Below are positions 17,332-25,914 of a stretch of 64,000 bases of DNA, piece by piece. How positions within the stretch are numbered: position 1 is the stretch's first letter; every line of letters starts with the position of its first letter. Source of the DNA: Bacteroidota bacterium (GTDB lineage Bacteria > Bacteroidota > Bacteroidia > UKL13-3). The notes below the pieces were generated by a model. That model was given only the letters and a program-made list of their open reading frames with translations. It ran no database searches and was not told the origin of the DNA. Where the stretch lies: NCBI GenBank assembly GCA_947477885.1, contig CANJUD010000008.1, forward strand, positions 85,165-149,164. Direction: 5' to 3'. The position numbers were made by a program, and so were the translations under genes.

Positions 17332-18923
17332 GGTATTTGTATGTTATATTGTTTTGCGTAATAAGTTTTACCGCAATGTCACAAGCGGGTTTGCAAGTAT
17401 TCAACGACTATATATTACATGAGGTTCGAATCACAATAAACGCTGAGCATTGGTTTGACACACTCTCCGTCGACTATATGAACCACAGGAACGATCCAGA
17501 CCATGTACCCGAAATTTCAAGACCTTGTTTGTTTGAATTTGACGGTGTTAAATTAGATACAATTGGAATTCGCGAACGTGGGAATGCTTCAGTTTTTTTA
17601 AATTCAGTAAAATTTAAAAAACCATACAAATTAGAGTTTGACGCGTTTAAGAATTTAAAATTGGATGAACTAAAAAATTTAAACTTAAACAATTTTACGG
17701 ATGATCCTTCATTTGTGAGAGAGGCAATGTGTTATAAGTTTATAAGAGATTTGGGGTTACTAGCACCCAGAACATCATACGCAAAAGTATATATTAATGA
17801 ACAGTATTGGGGTTTATATATGCTTGTGGAAAGTGTAGATAAAACATTTTTGAAAGACCATTTTGGTAGTAAAGGAAAAGACGGAAATTTATATAAACCT
17901 GCACAAACAGGTCAAGCATATTTGAATACAATTGATATAAACGATACTTTATATAAAGAAAAAAGTGGACTGGAATTGAAAACCAATAATGCCACTGATG
18001 ATTGGTCCAGGCTGATACATTTTATTGATATCATAAATCATCCAGACATGGTTGGTTTTAAAGATAGCTTGCTTAAATTATTTGATGTGAATGCCTATCT
18101 AATGCGACTTGCTATTGAAGAGTTGGTAGATAGTTGGGACAGCTATTGGGCAAATGGCAATAACTATTATTTATATGAGCACCCTGGAGGAAGTATTATA
18201 TGGATTTCGTGGGATATGAATGAAACATTTCCAAACAAACATGGGCTTGATCTTAACAGATTGGCGGGAGCTCAGTATTTGCTTCCTACCAATCATTACG
18301 ATGGTCGTCCATTAATTAAAGCAATTTTCAGTGTGGAAGAATGGAAAAATAAGTATTATGATATTGTATGCAATATGCTCAACAATCAATTTAGGGTTCA
18401 ATATATGGATACAACTTTATTAAGATGGCACCAACTTATTAATGAAGCAGTATATAATGATACCAATAAGTTTTATCCCTATGAGTCGTTCGATGGTTCT
18501 TTAACAGCTGATTTAGTAAGTACCGATTTTACGTTCCCTCGCTCTGGAATTCGCATTGGGCGCAATTTGCCAGGCATTATTCCCTTTGTGCAGCAACAAC
18601 GAGACTGGGCCAGAAAACAAATTGAACTACTAGGGTATAGTTGTGATTTTGCAGAAACAAGTAATAGAAAATACAAATTATCGCTATTCCCAAATCCCTC
18701 ATCTCAAAATACACTCAATATTACTTGGGATAGTTTAACAGAAGGATTAGCTCGCATACAATTGATTAATGCAGAAGGAAAATTGGTGGTTGATATATAC
18801 AATCAAAAAGCTATAGATAATAAGCTGCAAGCCGATATTATAACGATACCGGCAGGTATATATTGGGTGCTTAAGTTAGATGCCGACGGAAGTGTGGGCT
18901 GCGGCAAATGGGTTAAATTTTAA
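17328..18923 (+). CDS. CotH-kinase-family protein with T9SS tail
   Basis: A 531-aa secreted protein. After a signal peptide ending AMSQA, residues about 60-420 are a CotH domain: LKNLNLNNFTDDPSFVREAM, YINEQYWGLYMLVESVDKTF, KDGNLYKP, and a late WISWDMNETF that supplies the metal-binding Asp-x-Asn pattern. CotH members are atypical protein kinases that phosphorylate secreted proteins in spores. In Bacteroidota they are surface proteins of unknown target. The last about 90 residues are a T9SS type A tail (LFPNPSSQNTLNITW, then IPAGIYWVLKL). It shares a transcript with the preceding protein, which is a candidate partner. Confidence 0.88.
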   Translation: MRYLYVILFCVISFTAMSQAGLQVFNDYILHEVRITINAEHWFDTLSVDYMNHRNDPDHVPEISRPCLFEFDGVKLDTIGIRERGNASVFLNSVKFKKPYKLEFDAFKNLKLDELKNLNLNNFTDDPSFVREAMCYKFIRDLGLLAPRTSYAKVYINEQYWGLYMLVESVDKTFLKDHFGSKGKDGNLYKPAQTGQAYLNTIDINDTLYKEKSGLELKTNNATDDWSRLIHFIDIINHPDMVGFKDSLLKLFDVNAYLMRLAIEELVDSWDSYWANGNNYYLYEHPGGSIIWISWDMNETFPNKHGLDLNRLAGAQYLLPTNHYDGRPLIKAIFSVEEWKNKYYDIVCNMLNNQFRVQYMDTTLLRWHQLINEAVYNDTNKFYPYESFDGSLTADLVSTDFTFPRSGIRIGRNLPGIIPFVQQQRDWARKQIELLGYSCDFAETSNRKYKLSLFPNPSSQNTLNITWDSLTEGLARIQLINAEGKLVVDIYNQKAIDNKLQADIITIPAGIYWVLKLDADGSVGCGKWVKF

Positions 18924-18949
18924 ACTTACCACATTCGATGTACGATGCA

Positions 18950-18971
18950 CATCCCGATAGCTATCGGGATG
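18950..18971. repeat. Palindromic REP-like word, copy 1
   Basis: A perfect 22-base palindrome with core TCCCGATAGCTATCGGGA, followed by GGCTTGCCGCCAGATTA. The same core occurs at 33486-33503 (centre GA) and perfectly at 57240-57257. All three copies lie outside genes and close to a gene end. Confidence 0.85.
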
Positions 18972-19013
18972 GCTTGCCGCCAGATTATTATCTTAGTCAT
19001 TATCATATAATAA

Positions 19014-19069
19014 AAAATACGAATTACGAATCAGCTATCAGCCAATTCGTAATTCGTAATTCGTATTTT
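19014..19069. terminator. Bidirectional terminator-like palindrome
   Basis: Perfect 18-base arms AAAATACGAATTACGAAT (19014-19031) and ATTCGTAATTCGTATTTT (19052-19069) around a 20-base loop. It sits between the convergent CotH gene (ends 18923) and the gene ending at 19084, where a shared terminator is expected. Arms are built of the repeated word ATTCGTA. Confidence 0.7.
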
Positions 19070-19083
19070 GTTATTTGTTATTC

Positions 19084-19965
19084 TTAGTTCAATTTTCTAT
19101 AATTAGCAACGTGGGTTAGCCCTTTTGCATTGGTAATATATATATAATAATTACCTTTTAATAATTTTTTGATATCTAAAGTGATGTTGTTTTCTCCTTT
19201 GGTTCCATTTCCATTGATGGTAGATACCATTGAGCCGTTCACATCAGTAATTGAAAGCATATATACGGCACTTTCGTTAAGTGAGAAACTAACTTTAATA
19301 TTTTTGTTTACGTTATTGGTAGAAGTAATTTTAATACTTCTCGCACTTGTTGTATCACTGGCTATGATGATTAACTTTTTAGAATACTTTACCTCCCCCA
19401 TATTGTCTACTTTTTTAATTCTGTAATAGCATAGTGGGCCGCTGGATTGCATGCGATTTGAAGTATTATAATCAGGAGGTTGGATACCGGAAGTTTTTAA
19501 GTATCCTATCTCAAAATAATCCTCATCATCAATCGATTTTTCTATGGCAAAATAATCAATATTGTTCTCTTCAGATTCGTTACTCCACATGAAGAAATCA
19601 TCATCACTTAGTTTATTAGCTTTTGCACTTGTTGAATCTTCATCTGACTCATTTGCCAAAAAGAAGGGACTTTTGTTATTATATATAAAGAGTTCAGAGC
19701 TGGTATCCATACCATAAGTATGATCTTCGCTATTTGTTATAACTGAGATTTGCGTTCCATAGCTCACATAGGCGATACTTTTGGGCATAGTATATTCTGT
19801 TGAATTAACTGAACCTTCTGCCTGGGGGCTATTACTTGTTAAGGTATAACTAGTTGCTAAACTCCTCAAGCTGCCTGCAACTGCAAAGTTAGTTTGGCCT
19901 TGGGTTTTTGGGCTAAAGCTCATCAATATCATACTAATGAGGACCGTTTTAATTGAGTTTTTCAT
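19084..19965 (-). CDS. Secreted T9SS type A sorting-domain protein
   Basis: A 293-aa protein with a signal peptide (KTVLISMILMSFSPKTQG). A strand-rich module follows: NNIDYFAIEKSIDDEDYFEI, then CYYRIKKVDNMGEVKYSKKL. It ends in a tail with SFSLNESAVYMLSITDVNGS and GNYYIYITNAKGLTHVANY. It is a paralogue of the 223-aa protein at 8702-9373: the block AVYMLSITDVNGSMVSTINGNG aligns with SVYILTITDNSGKVVNTQTGNG. It lacks a clear YPNP motif in the tail, which the paralogue has. Function unknown. It is flanked by long palindromes on both sides (19014-19069 and 20223-20284). Confidence 0.83.
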   Translation of the reverse strand: MKNSIKTVLISMILMSFSPKTQGQTNFAVAGSLRSLATSYTLTSNSPQAEGSVNSTEYTMPKSIAYVSYGTQISVITNSEDHTYGMDTSSELFIYNNKSPFFLANESDEDSTSAKANKLSDDDFFMWSNESEENNIDYFAIEKSIDDEDYFEIGYLKTSGIQPPDYNTSNRMQSSGPLCYYRIKKVDNMGEVKYSKKLIIIASDTTSARSIKITSTNNVNKNIKVSFSLNESAVYMLSITDVNGSMVSTINGNGTKGENNITLDIKKLLKGNYYIYITNAKGLTHVANYRKLN

Positions 19966-20222
19966 TTTTGCAATTTTATTAATTTGTTGTTAATTAGTTT
20001 TTGGCTTTTATTATGATACAAAATTATGGGCATCCAAAAAACTGAGAAATGATATAGGACATCGATAGCTTATGATTATCATCATATAGTGGGATTCCCG
20101 AGCCTAGCGGGACAAGCATATATCGAGACTGTTCGGCAAATGTGAACCTTTATATATAATGTGTGTTATTACGAAACGTAAAACGAAGCGGTTTCGTGAT
20201 TCAGGATTCAATGGGCCAGCTT

Positions 20223-20284
20223 AAGATTTAAGAACAAGGATTAACGCTCGCCGCGGAGAACGTTAATCCTTGTTCTTAAATCTT
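20223..20284. repeat. Long perfect hairpin of a dispersed word
   Basis: Two perfect 24-base arms. The left arm, 20223-20246, runs from AAGATTTAAGAAC to GGATTAACG; the right arm, 20261-20284, is its exact reverse complement. The 14-base loop contains GCCGCGGAG. Half-copies with TTAAGAACAAGGATTAA lie near 21164-21180 and, diverged, near 25667-25684. The surrounding gap 19966-20316 has no other gene; it also holds CCCGAGCCTAGCGGGA-type imperfect palindrome at about 20098. Confidence 0.85.
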
Positions 20285-20316
20285 TTGTTGATCGCCTTTC
20301 TACTTTTGTCCTTCTT

Positions 20317-21075
20317 CTAAAACCTCACACCCAACGACAATATCATCTGATAGCAAGCCAAATTTTGAGAAGCAGTTCCATTATATATAGCTAAATTTCG
20401 GTACCAGGCATATACTGTTTTGTTGCTATATTCTATATAGAATCTTTTATAGAAAGTGGCATTTAGTGATGCTTCTAGTCCAATATCTAATCCGCCAAAC
20501 TAGAAATGGGGTTTGTTGCTTTGGCCCATTATGGTATTTTCAACATGCGGGTATACAAAGCCCGCTCCGCCTTTTAGTAATAGTTTTACATTTACTCTTT
20601 CTTTTATATCTTTATATAAATCTATTTTTCGCACCATATTGAATAGGAAAAAATTGGCACCATTATTAAGCTCATATGATAAGTTATTTCTAGTTTGTGC
20701 AAATGAAGAATCTACCATTCTACCGCCATAAGTTCCGCTCATATGCAGGGTTTGCTCAGCTACTTGATATTTGGTATGGTCGAAGTTTAGTTCGAATGCC
20801 CATTTCTTGTTTATATTATAACCAAGGCGATAATTGTATTGCGGTATAGTTAAATCCTTATTAAAAATACCATCACTCCATCCGGTTTTGTCAACGCCTT
20901 TTACTTTTACAAATGTATATTTATTTTGTAAATCATTTTGCGTAATTCTGATATTATTATTGGCATACCATTCTTTGTTATATCCCCACGAGAAGTAGAA
21001 GCGGGGCATGGTGTCACGAGCACTGGTGATAGTGAATTGTATGAGAATAAATAATAAGAAAAGATATTTTTTCAT
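20317..21075 (-). pseudogene. Outer-membrane beta-barrel gene with an in-frame stop
   Basis: Reading from ATG 21075 (MKKYLFLLFILIQFTITSA, a signal peptide) gives 190 codons of barrel-like strands (PRFYFSWGYNKEWYANN, YRLGYNINKKWAFELNFD). Codon TAG at 20500-20502 then interrupts at NKPHF. The same frame continues for 60 more codons, FGGLDIGLEASLNATFYKRF to a normal barrel end (YQMILSLGVRF) and stops at 20317. One base change separates it from an intact gene of about 250 codons. Either a recent pseudogene or a sequencing error. A longer start at 21096 is possible. Confidence 0.85.
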
Positions 21076-21347
21076 GAATGATTTTATATGTTGCAAAGCT
21101 AGGATATAAAAAGGGAAATTGGGGATTCAGGATTCGGGGGTTGCTTTCGCCTGATAGTGATTTAAGAACAAGGATTAATGATTTTTGATTTTAGAAGTAT
21201 CAGAGTGTGGTTGGCGATGTTCCGAAGCATCGGAACGACTCCAGTTCGGCTGTCGCTCAGTGCAGGCTGCTCACCACCCCACCACAGACAGTGTGTATAT
21301 CAGGCGTAAGCAAAATCGTACATCGTAAATCGTAAATCGTAAATAAA

Positions 21348-22352
21348 TTACATCTTCTTCAACAATACCTCCGCATTTTTAAAATGCTCCTTATCCATTT
21401 CCAAACATTTTTCTAAATCTTTTTTTGCAGCGGCTTTATTCCCCATTTGATAATAACACAAACCTCGGCTATACCAAGCGTATGCATAGTCTTCTTTTTT
21501 TTCTATTGCCATGCTAAATTCTTCTACTGCTTGCTGCAATTTGTTTTGCTGGAAATATATAACACCCAAATTATAGTTGGCCAAATAATGACCTGGGTCG
21601 AGTTGTTTTACAAATTTGAAATCGTTTTCTGCATATGTTAGTTTGCCAGTCCTTCGCAAAAAATCTCCACGGGCATATAAAGCTTCCACATTGTTTTTAT
21701 TGTTACGCAATACGTTTCCAAAATATTGTAAACATAATGGATTGTTCTTGGCACTAAATATAATACCCAACTGCAACCATGCTTGCCAATAAGTGGCATC
21801 AAGTTCTGTAGCTTTTTGAAAAAGTGCAATAGCGTGTCCAGTATCTGCTTTTATATCTTTATACATTTCTCCTTTAAAAAAAGGCGTTTTCGGATTTGCA
21901 GGATCTAATTCTTCTAACTGTTTAAAGCACCATTGTGCACTGTCGAAATCTTTTCCTATAATATATAATTCTGACAACCGATGCCAAGCATCAGCATAAT
22001 CGGGTTTAATGCGAACTGCTTCCAGCATTGCATCGGCACACTTGCGGGTTTTGCCTATTGCAAATAAATATTCGCCACCTTTGAAATGATATAATGGATT
22101 TTTCGGCTGCAGGTTTATAGCATGTGAAATATCTTCCAATGCTTCAAATTGTTTGTTTTGATCGAAATAATATTTGGAACGTATATAATAGTTTTCTGCA
22201 TTACTGGGTGCATCGGCAATATTCTCATTCAACTTTGCCAATACTTCGGGGATGCTATCATTTTTCACCTTGGGTTTATCACTAGCTGAATCGGAGCATG
22301 AAGTGAAAGTGATGAATGAAATGATGGAATATAGTAATAGAGCAGAACGCAT
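21348..22352 (-). CDS. TPR-repeat lipoprotein
   Basis: A 334-aa protein with a lipoprotein signal (LLLYSIISFITFTSC, lipobox cysteine at residue 19), so probably anchored in a membrane facing the periplasm or surface. The rest is about seven tetratricopeptide repeats, for example NYYIRSKYYFDQNKQFEALE, YADAWHRLSELYIIGKDFDS and YAYAWYSRGLCYYQMGNKAA. It is a protein-interaction scaffold. Direct repeat words AAATCGTAAATCGTAAAT lie at 21313-21344 just beyond its stop. Partner unknown; the WD40 gene upstream on the same strand is a candidate. Confidence 0.88.
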   Translation of the reverse strand: MRSALLLYSIISFITFTSCSDSASDKPKVKNDSIPEVLAKLNENIADAPSNAENYYIRSKYYFDQNKQFEALEDISHAINLQPKNPLYHFKGGEYLFAIGKTRKCADAMLEAVRIKPDYADAWHRLSELYIIGKDFDSAQWCFKQLEELDPANPKTPFFKGEMYKDIKADTGHAIALFQKATELDATYWQAWLQLGIIFSAKNNPLCLQYFGNVLRNNKNNVEALYARGDFLRRTGKLTYAENDFKFVKQLDPGHYLANYNLGVIYFQQNKLQQAVEEFSMAIEKKEDYAYAWYSRGLCYYQMGNKAAAKKDLEKCLEMDKEHFKNAEVLLKKM

Positions 22353-22481
22353 TTTAGGAATCGGGATTTAGGATATGGGCTATAGGGAGCTGACGCCAGA
22401 TTATTAGTATATAGTTATGCAACTTCATTCAATAGCAATTGTTATTATAGTCCCAAATTCCTTAATCCCAATTCCCGTATC

Positions 22482-23780
22482 CTACTTAAGTTTTTTAAAC
22501 CTGGATTTTTTTCCATTGTTTATATTGTTCAGCGTGGAGTCGCCCACCAGCATAGGCATTTGTTGTATGCGGGCAGTGTCCACACTCATCGTTACTTTGG
22601 CTGAATCGGTATCCACCGTTGAACCGGGTGTTGTGCTATTAATAACGTTAGGTTTGGGTTTAGGGTTGCTTGCATCTTCATTTTTTATTTGAGTTTTTGT
22701 TTTGTTTGTGATGGTACCCGTTGTATTGCTAGTTCCTGTGTTCCCTAATTTGTTATCTAATGGTTTCACGCCTGTTTTATTCCCACTGGGCGATACCGGT
22801 TTATCCAAAGTATCCAAACCTACTTTCCAGATATATATGCCGTAATCTTTTTCTTTACTAATACCCTTGCCACCTGTTATTATATATTTCTTATCGATGG
22901 TAACAAAAGCTGATTTTACAGAGTTTTTAGCCTTGATTGTATATAATGGTTTGCCGCTTTCTACATCCCAAACCCTTGCGGTTTTATCATTAGATGCTGT
23001 AACTATATATTTACCATCGGCACTAAAACTCACTCCATTTACTTTAAGTTCATGCCCTGTAAATGCTCGTATTTTATTGCCGGTCTTAGGATCCCAAAGT
23101 ATTACAGTTTTATCATTAGATGCGGTTGCAATATATTTCCCATTGGGTGCTACAGCTATTTGGTTTACTTGATCAGTATGCCCTGCAAATGTGAGCAAAG
23201 TGTTTCCTTTAATATCTAAAAGTAGCAACTCTGGTTTTTGGGTAGCTACCAACAATCCTTTTCCGTCATAACTAGGCATAATATGCGTAACTTTACCAGC
23301 AGTAAGTATCCCGCGTTTTTGCTGACCGCCCGCCGAGAGGTCAAATACTTTTATAGAGTCTTCATCCAACGAGGCAAAAAGAAATTTGCCAGTGGGGTCG
23401 CATGCCAAAGCTTTTACGGGTAAATTAAATCCACCTAAACTCTTAACTATTTTTCCTGCAGCCACATCATATTGCAAAATTACCCAATCGTTTGAACCAC
23501 TAAAAAGGAATTTGCCATCTTTACTAAAACACAGTGCTTCAACAGAGGCTTTATGTTCATTGGCATAAAACTTTTGTTCCACACCTTCTTCATTATAAAT
23601 TCTTACTGATTTATCATAAGATGCACTAGCAAATAATCGGAGGGGCATACTGTATACCATGCGATTTATATCATCGGTATGCTCAGTAAGTTTTTTATAG
23701 GGTTCAGCTATTTCTATTTGTGCAAATAAAACTTGCACATAGCATATGGCCATTACAGCAATTGTTCCCAGTCTTTTCAT
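22482..23780 (-). CDS. Secreted WD40-repeat protein
   Basis: A 432-aa protein starting at ATG 23780 (MKRLGTIAVMAICYVQVLFA, signal peptide). The open frame extends 93 codons further upstream, but that part overlaps the divergent gene and lacks coding character. About seven WD40 repeats follow, the clearest being IATASNDKTVILWDPKTGNK and IVTASNDKTARVWDVESGKP, forming a beta-propeller. The last about 100 residues are a Thr/Asn/Pro/Lys-rich low-complexity tail. Role probably structural or binding. An inverted pair of the AATCCCG word brackets the gene end (22354-22376 and 22453-22486). Confidence 0.86.
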   Translation of the reverse strand: MKRLGTIAVMAICYVQVLFAQIEIAEPYKKLTEHTDDINRMVYSMPLRLFASASYDKSVRIYNEEGVEQKFYANEHKASVEALCFSKDGKFLFSGSNDWVILQYDVAAGKIVKSLGGFNLPVKALACDPTGKFLFASLDEDSIKVFDLSAGGQQKRGILTAGKVTHIMPSYDGKGLLVATQKPELLLLDIKGNTLLTFAGHTDQVNQIAVAPNGKYIATASNDKTVILWDPKTGNKIRAFTGHELKVNGVSFSADGKYIVTASNDKTARVWDVESGKPLYTIKAKNSVKSAFVTIDKKYIITGGKGISKEKDYGIYIWKVGLDTLDKPVSPSGNKTGVKPLDNKLGNTGTSNTTGTITNKTKTQIKNEDASNPKPKPNVINSTTPGSTVDTDSAKVTMSVDTARIQQMPMLVGDSTLNNINNGKKSRFKKLK

Positions 23781-23865
23781 TGTATTTTTGTTGTGGCGGA
23801 AAAGTATTGCAATTCTAAGGCATTTGAGGCAAAGAGTGCGTAAATTTGCCGAAATTTTTTTAAAC

Positions 23866-24081
23866 ATGTTATTATTAGATGGATTACTGAGACCTGATTT
23901 TTGGTTTATGCTTATTAGTGAGTTTCTTATTGGAGGCATATGCTTGTTTTTTTTCTTCCGCATATTTCTCAAACCGTTTGCCAAAAACAAAATGGAAGAA
24001 ATGAAAGAGCGAGAAAGACGTTTCCAGGAAATTGAAGATGCTAGAAATAAACTAAACAACGATGGGCAAACGACTAACTGA
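23866..24081 (+). CDS. Small single-pass membrane protein upstream of selD
   Basis: A 71-aa product starting at ATG 23866, after a TAAATTTG -7 box at 23841-23848. Residues about 12-36 (FMLISEFLIGGICLFFFFRI) form one membrane helix. The rest is a highly charged helix (MEEMKERERRFQEIEDARNK) that may be a coiled coil facing the cytoplasm. The stop lies one base before the selD start, so the two are co-transcribed. A frame from 23746 exists but runs through the divergent WD40 gene start. No family recognised. Confidence 0.65.
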   Translation: MLLLDGLLRPDFWFMLISEFLIGGICLFFFFRIFLKPFAKNKMEEMKERERRFQEIEDARNKLNNDGQTTN

Positions 24082-24082
24082 A

Positions 24083-25117
24083 ATGAGCAAAGGCAGCGGC
24101 TGCGGTTGTAAAATCGCTCCTGCTGTTTTATCTGAAATATTGAGTGGGCTTACTCAAAACCCTGACCCGAAATTACTGGTAGGGTTTGAAAACAAAGACG
24201 ATGCAGCCATATATGATATGGGTAATGGGAAGCTCTTAATTTCAACAGTCGATTTTTTTACGCCAATTGTTGATGACCCTTATATGTTTGGCAAAATTGC
24301 TGCAGCTAATGCACTAAGCGATATATACGCTATGGGAGGGAAGCCGCTGATGGCTTTGTCTGTTCTGGGATTTCCGGTTGATGAACTGAACACCGATATC
24401 GCAAAACAAATTTTACAGGGAGGGATTGATACCTGTAAAGAAGCTGGAATTAATTTAGCCGGCGGACATTCTATTAATAGTCCTGAACCATTTTTTGGTT
24501 TATCAGTAAATGGACTGGTAAGCAAAGAAAATCTTAAAACAAATGCTGGAGCAAAACTTGGCGATTTGCTTTATTTGACCAAACAAATTGGAAGTGGAAT
24601 ATATAATGCGGCCATAAAAAAAAGAGTGTTGAATGACGAAAACGAAAGCGATAAAACACGCATAAATAAACATGTTGCTAACATGTCGCAATTGAATTCT
24701 ATAGGCAATGAATTCTCGAAATTACATTATATAAATGCCATGACTGATATAACAGGCTTTGGGTTTTTGGGGCATATTAATGAGATGTGTGAGGCATCAA
24801 ATTTATCAGCGGAAATTAATTCAGGTAGCATTCCTATTTATGAAAACATTGATGATTTGCTGGCACAAAATTGTATACCCGATAACACCTATCGCAATTG
24901 GAATGCAATAGAAAAAAAGGTGACTGGTGCTATTGATATGCGGAATTTTCAATTACTCAACGATCCGCAAACCAATGGCGGGCTTTTATTGGCAGTGGAT
25001 GCAAATAATCAAACAGATTTCGAGGAGTTTTGTAAAACTTATAATTTGATATTGAAACCATTCGGGAAATTTATTCTGCAAAAGGATTTTACAATAGAAA
25101 TAAAATTAAAGAGCTAG
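24083..25117 (+). CDS. selD: Selenide, water dikinase (selenophosphate synthase)
   Basis: Makes selenophosphate from selenide and ATP for selenouridine or selenocysteine synthesis. The 344-aa protein, started at ATG 24083 rather than 24062 to avoid overlap, has the glycine/cysteine loop KGSGCGCKIAP, with cysteine (not selenocysteine) at the catalytic position 7. It also has FENKDDAAIYD, STVDFFTPIVDDPYMFGKIA, AANALSDIYAMGGKPLMALS, and TDITGFGFLGH. No selA, selB or mnmH gene is in the window, so whether it serves tRNA 2-selenouridine or selenoproteins cannot be told. Confidence 0.94.
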   Translation: MSKGSGCGCKIAPAVLSEILSGLTQNPDPKLLVGFENKDDAAIYDMGNGKLLISTVDFFTPIVDDPYMFGKIAAANALSDIYAMGGKPLMALSVLGFPVDELNTDIAKQILQGGIDTCKEAGINLAGGHSINSPEPFFGLSVNGLVSKENLKTNAGAKLGDLLYLTKQIGSGIYNAAIKKRVLNDENESDKTRINKHVANMSQLNSIGNEFSKLHYINAMTDITGFGFLGHINEMCEASNLSAEINSGSIPIYENIDDLLAQNCIPDNTYRNWNAIEKKVTGAIDMRNFQLLNDPQTNGGLLLAVDANNQTDFEEFCKTYNLILKPFGKFILQKDFTIEIKLKS

Positions 25118-25150
25118 TGAACACAAAGATATTTTTTTAATCAAAAGGAG

Positions 25151-25158
25151 TATATTTG
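25151..25158 (+). promoter_or_regulatory. Bacteroidota -7 promoter box
   Basis: TATATTTG matches the Bacteroidota TAnnTTTG -7 consensus, 37 bases upstream of the GNAT gene start at 25196. No clear -33 TTG is present at the usual spacing, so this is a partial match. Confidence 0.55.
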
Positions 25159-25195
25159 TAGCCCATAAACAAATTATTATCTTAATTTTAAACCA

Positions 25196-25639
25196 ATGAT
25201 ACTGATAAAAAGAGTACAAGATGGAAAAGAACTTGCAACGCATTGTGCGATTAGAAAAGTTGTTTTTCAAGATGAACAAGGAGTATCGGAGAGAGAAGAA
25301 TACGATAAATACGACAAATCCAGCCAATGCCGCTATTACCTAGCTTTTTGGAATGAGGTGCCTGTAGGTGCGGCAAGGTGGAGGAAGAGCAGAGCAGGGC
25401 ACAAGATTGAAAGGATTTGTGTACTGCCCGAATACAGAGGAAATGGCATCGGTAAAGCTTTAATTGCAAAGTTATTAGAAGACATACCCAAGAATTTGCA
25501 AATCTATCTAGGGTCTCAGGACCAGGTTGTTCCTTTCTACGAGCAATTGGGGTTTAGGGTAAAAGGCGATGCCTATTGGGAAGCAAACATTTTGCATCGT
25601 TTTATGAAATATAAGCCTGAAGAAGTTCTTAAGAAGTAG
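25196..25639 (+). CDS. GNAT-family N-acetyltransferase
   Basis: A 147-aa acetyltransferase. The acetyl-CoA loop is seen as ERICVLPEYRGNGIGKALIA (R/Q-x-x-G-x-G/A pattern), preceded by VGAARWRKSRAG and followed by FYEQLGFRVKGDAYWE, the usual C-terminal strand. The N-terminal IRKVVFQDEQGVSEREEYDK resembles the ElaA/YitI subgroup. The substrate is not predictable. It is monocistronic, with a promoter box upstream and a 274-base repeat-bearing gap after it. Confidence 0.9.
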   Translation: MILIKRVQDGKELATHCAIRKVVFQDEQGVSEREEYDKYDKSSQCRYYLAFWNEVPVGAARWRKSRAGHKIERICVLPEYRGNGIGKALIAKLLEDIPKNLQIYLGSQDQVVPFYEQLGFRVKGDAYWEANILHRFMKYKPEEVLKK

Positions 25640-25914
25640 GGACTCACGATAGCTCACGCTTATTTTAAAGAACAAGAATTAACGATACGTCGACTAATTG
25701 ATTTACGATTAAAGGACTTCTATATCGTTAATCATTGTGCACGATTCCTATTAAGGCGTAAGCCGCCCAAATCCGACGCAAATAAAATTCGGGATCCGAA
25801 TCCTAAACCCCGTTTTTGTTAACAACTTGTGCAGCCCTCCCCTCATTAGGTTTATACTTTTGAAGCCTCATTCCGAAGGGTCGGAATAGTATAAAATATA
25901 CAATCAATTATTAA
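25640..25914. repeat. Intergenic repeat cluster
   Basis: Holds diverged copies of several dispersed words: AAAGAACAAGAATTAACGAT near 25667, TATCGTTAATCATTGTGC near 25721 (an inverted partner), and GGGATCCGAATCCTAAACCC near 25791. It also holds the palindrome ATTCCGA-AGGG-TCGGAAT at 25870-25887. A similar palindrome GTTCCGA-AGCA-TCGGAAC is at 21219-21236. No gene is seen. Confidence 0.65.

Noticed and set aside
20500..20502. Possible recoded TAG (readthrough or alternative code) in the barrel gene
   Set aside because: No recoding context or suppressor tRNA is seen, and TAG also ends ordinary genes here; a mutation or sequencing error is simpler.
23386..23568. Plus-strand frames over the WD40 gene
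   Set aside because: They are shadows of a gene with strong codon periodicity and clear repeats on the minus strand.
22482..24059. 525-residue form of the WD40 protein
   Set aside because: The first 93 codons overlap the divergent small membrane-protein gene; the signal peptide begins at ATG 23780.
24083..24120. Selenocysteine in SelD
   Set aside because: The catalytic position is a TGC/TGT cysteine codon; there is no in-frame TGA and no other Sec gene in the window.
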